DNA of 64,000 bases from Christiangramia lutea (GTDB taxonomy: Bacteria > Bacteroidota > Bacteroidia > Flavobacteriales > Flavobacteriaceae), in assembly GCF_022489035.1 (NCBI RefSeq), contig NZ_JAKVTV010000002.1, positions 372,001 through 436,000 of the forward strand, in the 5' to 3' direction. Position numbers and translations under genes: made by a program. Shown one piece after another: positions 59,246-64,000 of this stretch (its first letter is position 1; each line of letters begins with the position of its first letter). Below the pieces are notes generated by a model, which saw only the letters and a list, made by a program, of their open reading frames with translations, did not search any database and was not told the DNA's origin.

Positions 59246-59846
59246 GGGTAGGTAAGTATAATTTCTTTAGCTCCTCTTCGTTAAATTCCATTCCGCCGCT
59301 ATTGGCAATTTTCCACAAAAATACATCATAATCGTTATTGTGCAAGTTCACCCATCCACAAAGCACATTTTCTACTTTTTCCTGTTGGAACAATGCCGTG
59401 GTATAATCAATAAATAGTAAAGGATCGAATTCCTCTGAAATAAAAAATATATTCTCAGATCGAAGTTGATGTCTAATGCTAATCTCACCCAGCATGATAT
59501 TTGGCAAAGTATACACAAAAAGAGACGGTGAGGGAAATTCTTCCATAGTTTGTGCAAAAGCTACATCAGTTTCAAGGCTGGAAGCCGAATTAGCAAAAAC
59601 CAGGGCTGTTTCCTTATCCTCTATGCTGCCATTGGTTAAGATTTCCGTTCCAAGATACCCCAGTTTCGAAAGCTCATCCATTTTGAAGAACTTCGAATAT
59701 TTCAATTTTTGATCGTTATAGACTTTTTTTAGAAATTTGGTTGTGGAAAGACCCTGATCTGCTTCAAAAATGAGCTCGCCATTTCTAAATACCCTAGATT
59801 CCCGAATAATTAAAGAATTCTTTATGGAAAGTTCTTTGCTCATCAT
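59238..59846 (-). CDS. Half-length ketosynthase-like protein
   Basis: This protein of about 202 residues resembles the N-terminal half of a beta-ketoacyl synthase: ALVFANSASSLETDVAFAQ, then SPSLFVYTLPNIMLGEISIRH, which matches the KS segment before the active-site Cys. The nucleophile region itself shows no Cys (it reads ENIFFISEEFDP), and the entire C-terminal half with both His motifs is absent. It resembles the Ketoacyl-synt_2 domain seen in aryl-polyene loci. A scaffold or dimer partner for one of the KS proteins is plausible. The ATG at 59846 overlaps the KS2 stop. It is intact, not a frameshifted pseudogene. Confidence 0.7.
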   Translation of the reverse strand: MMSKELSIKNSLIIRESRVFRNGELIFEADQGLSTTKFLKKVYNDQKLKYSKFFKMDELSKLGYLGTEILTNGSIEDKETALVFANSASSLETDVAFAQTMEEFPSPSLFVYTLPNIMLGEISIRHQLRSENIFFISEEFDPLLFIDYTTALFQQEKVENVLCGWVNLHNNDYDVFLWKIANSGGMEFNEEELKKLYLPTHE

Positions 59847-60982
59847 CTTTCCTTTTTTAAAAGCATAGCCAGGTTGCAGCCTCCAAATCCGGAAGCTGTT
59901 TTAAGAGCCAGACCTAATTCCTTCTTTTCATTCTTCTGAAGAATATTCAAATTCTTTGATACTCCATGTTCGGAATAATTCAATGAAGTAAATAGTTCAT
60001 TTTTTAGTAGGCTATGTTTAGTTAAAATACTTTCAATCAATGCTGATGTCCCTAATGTATGACCATAGTAGCCCTTAAAACTATTTAAAGGAACCTGGTT
60101 AAGCGAAACACGATCAAAAGCAATAGATTCCATTTCATCATTAAACATCGTCGCAGTTCCATGAGCTGATATATAATCTATTTGAGTGGCTTCTATTTTA
60201 TTCTTTTTGAATAACCTCGAAATGCTTTGATACAAACCTTCACCAGTCCTGCTGGGACCGGAAATATGATTCGCATCATTTGCCGTAATTGCATCTATAT
60301 AGGCAATCTTTTCCTGATTTTCTTGATCACCTGGTCCAATTAGAACCGCCGCGGCAGCTTCACCAAGGCTTACACCACTTCTGTCATTTGAAAAAGGCCG
60401 GCATGGTTTATCACTAATGGCCTGGAAAGACTGAAAACCCGACAAAACAAAATCTGAAACCAGGTCTCCTCCAGCTACAATTGCTTTTGAGAATCTTCCC
60501 ATTCCAATAAGATCGTTAGCAGTTTTAATAGCAAGGGCTCCAGATATACAGGCATTGGATACCACAATTGGTTTTTGCTTAAATCCGAAAAAATCAGCGA
60601 CAACTTGAGCCATCTTCCATAAATAGAGGCTGCCTATTGGAGAAAGGTCATTTCTTAACTGGTCTATATTCCCCTTGGTTGTAGAAATTACAAGGCCGGT
60701 TTCCTTTAGATCCAGAGCTGGACTTTGATCTAAAACCTGGTTAACGGCAAGAATTAGGAGTTTCTCAAGTTTAGTATGTAATTCAGGTTTACCTATTTTA
60801 ATAAATTCGGTATCGATGATCTTATTTTCTATCAATCCTGCGTAATATCCATTTTCGAAGAACCTTGAATTATTGTGAAGTTTCAATCCTGATCTTTCAT
60901 TTCTAACAGCCTCAATATTTTCTGAAGTATTGAAACCTAAAGGAGAAATGATAGAATCACCTAGAAGATAGTTCCTGTTCAT
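59843..60982 (-). CDS. Second beta-ketoacyl-ACP synthase (active KS)
   Basis: This 379-residue KS has a complete triad: C145 in SNACISGA, H274 in SAHGTATM and H308 in YYGHTLG. It is shorter and more divergent than the KS at 57799-58983 (C-terminal TASGFGGCN). Clusters with two KS lineages often use one for initiation and one for extension; which is which is not readable here. It starts after a 4-base overlap with the thioesterase gene. Its stop overlaps the half-KS start. Confidence 0.9.
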   Translation of the reverse strand: MNRNYLLGDSIISPLGFNTSENIEAVRNERSGLKLHNNSRFFENGYYAGLIENKIIDTEFIKIGKPELHTKLEKLLILAVNQVLDQSPALDLKETGLVISTTKGNIDQLRNDLSPIGSLYLWKMAQVVADFFGFKQKPIVVSNACISGALAIKTANDLIGMGRFSKAIVAGGDLVSDFVLSGFQSFQAISDKPCRPFSNDRSGVSLGEAAAAVLIGPGDQENQEKIAYIDAITANDANHISGPSRTGEGLYQSISRLFKKNKIEATQIDYISAHGTATMFNDEMESIAFDRVSLNQVPLNSFKGYYGHTLGTSALIESILTKHSLLKNELFTSLNYSEHGVSKNLNILQKNEKKELGLALKTASGFGGCNLAMLLKKER

Positions 60983-61401
60983 TTAATCAATCCCATTTTC
61001 TTTTTCCAATCTAAGAAAAACAGCGGATTGTTCAGTACCAATTCTGAATTTTTATCAATAAAAACCTGTACGGTTTGTCCTGTACAAATCAGTTTACCAG
61101 AAGATATAATTCGGTATTGAAATATGATCTTGGCGGCTTCAGAATTCACAAAAAAGGTTTCTACTTGAAAATCGTCTCCGTATTCCAAAGGAAGTTTATG
61201 TTCACATTCGGTTTTTACTATGGGTGTTGCAAAACCATTCTTTTTTGCATCCAGATATGAAATACCGTGTCTCCTGCTAAAATCCTCCCTTCCTTCTTCA
61301 AAATATTTGAAGTAATTCCCATGCCATACTATTTGCAGTGGATCACATTCATGGAAACGAACTTTTAATTTAGTAACCGATTTTAAATCCTGATCATTCA
61401 T
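60979..61401 (-). CDS. 4HBT-type acyl thioesterase
   Basis: This 140-residue hotdog protein of the 4-hydroxybenzoyl-CoA thioesterase type has the RFHECDPLQIVWHGNYF motif, with D20 as the probable catalytic Asp, H27, and E36 in YFEEGRED. It could release finished polyene or correct stalled chains from the ACP. It overlaps the dehydratase gene upstream and the KS2 gene downstream by 4 bases each. Confidence 0.85.
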   Translation of the reverse strand: MNDQDLKSVTKLKVRFHECDPLQIVWHGNYFKYFEEGREDFSRRHGISYLDAKKNGFATPIVKTECEHKLPLEYGDDFQVETFFVNSEAAKIIFQYRIISSGKLICTGQTVQVFIDKNSELVLNNPLFFLDWKKKMGLIK

Positions 61402-61847
61402 TCTACCGTTACGGTTTTCATTTCGGAAGTAGCGATCACTACACCCTTTTCATTCTCAGTTCTTGCAGATACTGAAGTAACATTCATGATCTCGTGCAGT
61501 ATCTCCACATAGGTTTTAAGTTTTTCACCCACCGCAGGCAAACCGAATATTTCAACGGTTTTAATAACGCCGATAAAACCGGTTTTTGGTTTTGTTTGTC
61601 CGCTAAGAGATCCCTGGTAACCTCGATGAAGAGACATGCTTTGAGCCATGTGCTCGATCAATCCACTCTCTACAAGTTTATTTTCATCTACCAGCACATG
61701 ATCCTGAGGAACCGTAAAACCGGTAACGCCGGTTAAATTGGTGTATTCATACAAAGTATCAACAAAAACAAAGGGTTCTTTCTGTGGGATCAGGTTAATG
61801 ATCTGTTCATGAGAGGTTATTGGATGATGTAAAAGATTTTCTGCCAT
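61398..61847 (-). CDS. Hotdog-fold 3-hydroxyacyl-ACP dehydratase (ApeP/FabZ-like)
   Basis: This 149-residue hotdog protein has LIPQKEPFVFVDTL, H50 in QDHVLVDENKL and E65 in SGLIEHMAQS, the positions used by dehydratases of the aryl-polyene ApeI/ApeP type. It should dehydrate 3-hydroxyacyl-ACP to the enoyl form, which is left unreduced to give the polyene. It stands beside the acyltransferase (2 bases upstream) and thioesterase (4-base overlap). It is the more likely active dehydratase of the two hotdog proteins. Confidence 0.8.
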   Translation of the reverse strand: MAENLLHHPITSHEQIINLIPQKEPFVFVDTLYEYTNLTGVTGFTVPQDHVLVDENKLVESGLIEHMAQSMSLHRGYQGSLSGQTKPKTGFIGVIKTVEIFGLPAVGEKLKTYVEILHEIMNVTSVSARTENEKGVVIATSEMKTVTVE

Positions 61848-61849
61848 TT

Positions 61850-62728
61850 TTAACTAAAATCGTTCCAGTAATCGTAGTAGTTATACCACTGATGAGGATA
61901 TTTTTTTACCATTGTTTCCAGGTCGTTAAGATAAGAGTTTAAAAGTTCCTGAGTGCTATACTTTTCAGGTTTATACGGCCTCGCATAGAAATGATAATGG
62001 AAGTTTTTCTCTCTCATTAAATGCACAAATAAAACGGGGATCTTATGCCTCGCGGCAAGCTTGAACGGTCCCTGGGGGAATTTCACTGTTTCACCCAGAA
62101 AATAAGCCTCGTAGGTTTTGGAATTTTCAAGGAACCTATCAGCAGCGAAAACCAGTAACTCATTATTAGCCAAAGCTTCTTTCATCTGGAAGATATGACT
62201 TAAGTCCTCCTTTAACACAATGATCTTAACTTCTGAACTTCCCGTTACAGATTCCAAATATGATTTGATCTGCTTGTGTTCAAAATCTGTAACCACCAAA
62301 TTAACCAAAGCATCGGAGTGTCTTTCCTCAAAAAAATGTTTAGCAAGATTGAAATTACCAATATGAGCCGTTAGAAGAATCCCTCCTTTTTTCTGAGCGA
62401 GAAGAGCTTCAATATGCTCTACTCCATCGAATTCAAAGGTGAATTTATGTTTAAGTCCGCTTGTAATGGCTACCCGGTCCAGTTGAATTCGACCGAATGT
62501 AAAATAACTCCTATAAACGTTGAATGCAGCGCTGATTGGGGAATAACCTAAACGTTTCCGAAAAAGATAATAGGTGCTTTTAGTAGAAGTAAAGGAAAAG
62601 AATATAAAATAAAAAGCAACGAAAAGCAGTACGAAATAGGCAGAGTAAAGCCCTGTTTTTTTGATAATCTGAACATAGATCTTGAAGCCTAGAAGTGTAC
62701 CCCGAGATTTTCCTTTCCAGGTAGCCAT
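61850..62728 (-). CDS. LpxL-like lysophospholipid/lipid A-type acyltransferase (motif variant)
   Basis: This 292-residue protein has an N-terminal membrane segment (about 20-50) and an LpxL/LPLAT domain. The catalytic HX4(D/E) motif reads H122-IGNF-N127, so the acidic residue is Asn. The rest is typical (FAADRFLENSK, GETVKFPQGPFKLAARHKIP). In related clusters this enzyme attaches acyl chains to the aryl polyene or its lipid carrier. Whether the Asn variant is active is unknown. It lies between FabG and the dehydratase gene. Confidence 0.8.
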   Translation of the reverse strand: MATWKGKSRGTLLGFKIYVQIIKKTGLYSAYFVLLFVAFYFIFFSFTSTKSTYYLFRKRLGYSPISAAFNVYRSYFTFGRIQLDRVAITSGLKHKFTFEFDGVEHIEALLAQKKGGILLTAHIGNFNLAKHFFEERHSDALVNLVVTDFEHKQIKSYLESVTGSSEVKIIVLKEDLSHIFQMKEALANNELLVFAADRFLENSKTYEAYFLGETVKFPQGPFKLAARHKIPVLFVHLMREKNFHYHFYARPYKPEKYSTQELLNSYLNDLETMVKKYPHQWYNYYDYWNDFS

Positions 62729-62732
62729 AGAT

Positions 62733-63464
62733 CTAGGAATATAATCCGCCGTTGATATTTATCACTTCACCGGTGATATAAGAGGAATTTTCTGAAGCCA
62801 GGAAACTAACCAGGCTAGCTACTTCTTCAGCTTCACCGAATCTATTTAGAGGAATTAGTTTTTTAAGCTCATTCTCATCGAAATCACTCGTCATATCAGA
62901 ATTTATGAAACCGGGCGCAACAGCATTTACGGTAACCTTTCGTTTGCCAATTTCCTGTGCAAGAGCTTTGGTGGCGGAAATCATAGCACCTTTAGCCGCA
63001 GAATAGTTCACCTGCCCGGGATTTCCTTTTAAACCTGAAAGCGAAACTATATTAATCACTCTGCCATACCTGGCTCTCAGCATATCCTTTAAAACAGATT
63101 GGGTTACATTGTAGAATCCAGTTAAACTTGTATCAATCACAGAATTCCAGGCCATTTTATCTGTCCAGATAAAAAGTCCGTCTTTAGTAATACCTGCATT
63201 ATTCACCAATATCTCTATTTTGGCTTCAGCATGCTTAGATTTCCAATTTTCAATGGCATTCTGAACAGATGTCTCATCTGCTACATCGAATTTAAGAATA
63301 CTGCATTTCACTCCTTTCGATTGAACTTCATCCCTGGTATTTTCTGCAGCTTCAGTATTTGAATTGTAATTCAGGAGTATATTATACTTAAGCTCTTCGG
63401 CAAGCTTTAAACAAACTGCTCTTCCAATCCCTCTCGAGCCTCCTGTCACCAATGCGTACTTCAT
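62733..63464 (-). CDS. fabG: 3-oxoacyl-ACP reductase (FabG-like SDR)
   Basis: This 243-residue short-chain dehydrogenase has the NADP-binding GGSRGIG (8-14), NNAG (88-91), Ser143 in VSLSG, and Y154-x3-K158 in YSAAK. The Asn of the N-S-Y-K tetrad reads Ser113 (VIDTSLTG). It should reduce each 3-ketoacyl-ACP in polyene extension. It starts 2 bases after the ammonia-lyase gene ends and is followed by the acyltransferase gene after 4 bases. Confidence 0.9.
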   Translation of the reverse strand: MKYALVTGGSRGIGRAVCLKLAEELKYNILLNYNSNTEAAENTRDEVQSKGVKCSILKFDVADETSVQNAIENWKSKHAEAKIEILVNNAGITKDGLFIWTDKMAWNSVIDTSLTGFYNVTQSVLKDMLRARYGRVINIVSLSGLKGNPGQVNYSAAKGAMISATKALAQEIGKRKVTVNAVAPGFINSDMTSDFDENELKKLIPLNRFGEAEEVASLVSFLASENSSYITGEVININGGLYS

Positions 63465-63466
63465 AT

Positions 63467-64000
63467 TTAGTATGCTTCGTTATTCCTTAAAAATTCCTTC
63501 AGATCACCAATTTCTGAATATAATGGTCTGTCTTCCTTTACCTGTGGAATTATAGTTCTCAATTTACTGAGTTTTCTTTTGGTTGCCGAAGACAGTTTAT
63601 CATCAAAATCAAGATGATACAATGCCTGTACAATCGTTGCAAGCTCTATAGAAAGCACTTCGAAACTATTGTCGATCACTTTCCTGGTCATATTTGCAGA
63701 ATTCGCCCCCATACTCACAATATCCTGGTTGTCATTATTATTCGGGATACTGTGCACATACATAGAATTCGAAAGCATCTGATTTTCTGCGGTAGTTGAA
63801 ACTGCCGTGAATTGAGCCCCCTGCATTCCGAAATTCAGTCCTAAAATTCCCATATTCACAAATGGAGGAAGTATATCATTCAGTTTCGCATTAAGCAGAT
63901 AGTTTAATTGTCTTTCGGCGAGCATGGAAGTTTTGGTGATCGCCAGGCGCAATTTGTCCATTTCCAGGGAAACATAATCTCCATGAAAATTCCCCCCATG
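63467..64000 (-). CDS. Aromatic amino acid ammonia-lyase (HAL/PAL/TAL family), C-terminal part
   Basis: The reading frame is open from the right edge (64000) to the stop at 63467: 177 residues of a larger protein. The first visible residues are HGGNFHGDYVSLEMDKLRL, the HAL-family substrate-site motif GGNFHGD, where the Asn-Phe-His segment lies near the MIO group. NSMYVHSIPNNNDNQDIVSMG is also family-typical. The MIO Ala-Ser-Gly signature lies outside the window. In flexirubin/aryl-polyene loci this enzyme turns tyrosine into 4-coumarate as the starter. The substrate (Tyr versus Phe or His) cannot be judged from this part. An ATG at 63961 is internal, not a start. Confidence 0.88.
   Translation of the reverse strand, partial: HGGNFHGDYVSLEMDKLRLAITKTSMLAERQLNYLLNAKLNDILPPFVNMGILGLNFGMQGAQFTAVSTTAENQMLSNSMYVHSIPNNNDNQDIVSMGANSANMTRKVIDNSFEVLSIELATIVQALYHLDFDDKLSSATKRKLSKLRTIIPQVKEDRPLYSEIGDLKEFLRNNEAY

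Noticed and set aside
59238-59846. Half-KS as a pseudogene or frameshift remnant of a full ketosynthase
   Set aside because: The frame is uninterrupted, overlaps both neighbours by a few bases and is followed directly by the ACP gene. No remnant of a C-terminal KS half exists downstream.
1-64000. Mobile elements, CRISPR arrays, tRNA or rRNA genes
   Set aside because: No transposase, integrase or cas-like protein, no regularly spaced direct repeats and no cloverleaf-like sequence was seen. Gaps are short and gene order looks undisturbed. Weak or divergent RNA genes could be missed by eye.

Overview
The window looks like chromosomal DNA of a marine member of the Flavobacteriaceae (Bacteroidota), possibly Gramella/Christiangramia. 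The genus is a guess from gene content. Supporting signs are AT-rich DNA, the bacteroidotal -7 box TAnnTTTG in front of most transcription units and no clear Shine-Dalgarno sequences. The gene set also fits: bacillithiol synthesis (bshA), a GH3/serine-hydrolase fusion, a fused 2-oxoacid dehydrogenase E1, flavobacterial LptD and TamB, and an aryl-polyene/flexirubin-type pigment locus. I see no tRNA, rRNA, insertion sequence, prophage or CRISPR array. Coding density is very high and no gap exceeds about 220 bases.

Layout. 1-1007: small envelope proteins (a Gly-zipper lipoprotein cut by the window edge, a lipocalin-like lipoprotein, a DUF1328 membrane peptide). 1139-9387: metabolism and stress (fused E1, 2OG-Fe(II) oxygenase, SUI1/YciH factor, DUF1835 protein, nucleoside phosphorylase, polyphosphate kinase, cytosolic substrate-binding-like protein). 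9592-18747: secreted proteins, ung, a MutS2 relative, a DCC-family oxidoreductase, a dicarboxylate symporter, aroC and an LpxH-type phosphoesterase. 18756-24356: a soluble PAS histidine kinase with a single-domain response regulator, a giant FAD/Fe-S oxidoreductase and a small outer-membrane barrel.

24419-28965 is a three-gene operon (conserved hypothetical, NagZ-type GH3 fused to a serine hydrolase, bshA). 29052-33361 is an envelope/redox operon (amidase, MlaD-type MCE protein, two Fe-S proteins), divergent from lptD-ridA. 36602-42476 holds pfkA-mgsA and a TamB-like giant. 42583-47780 is a plus-strand operon rich in RNA modification genes (tsaD, rsmE, DUF4159, trmH-like, AI-2E family transporter, THUMP-like methyltransferase).

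47781-64000 (minus strand, continuing past the right edge) is a tightly packed biosynthetic cluster of aryl-polyene/flexirubin type. An aromatic ammonia-lyase would make the cinnamate-type starter, a PaaK-like ligase would activate it, and ketosynthases, ACP, FabG, hotdog dehydratases and a thioesterase would build the polyene. A LpxL-like acyltransferase, LolA-like carrier, MMPL/RND exporter with a methyltransferase-like tail, glycosyltransferase-DUF2062 protein, polysaccharide deacetylase and Ntn-hydrolase lipoprotein would finish the product or place it in the outer membrane. The most interesting signal is that several of these enzymes read a non-consensus residue at a catalytic position, and one ketosynthase is only half length. 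The cluster therefore appears to pair active enzymes with degenerate or structural partners.
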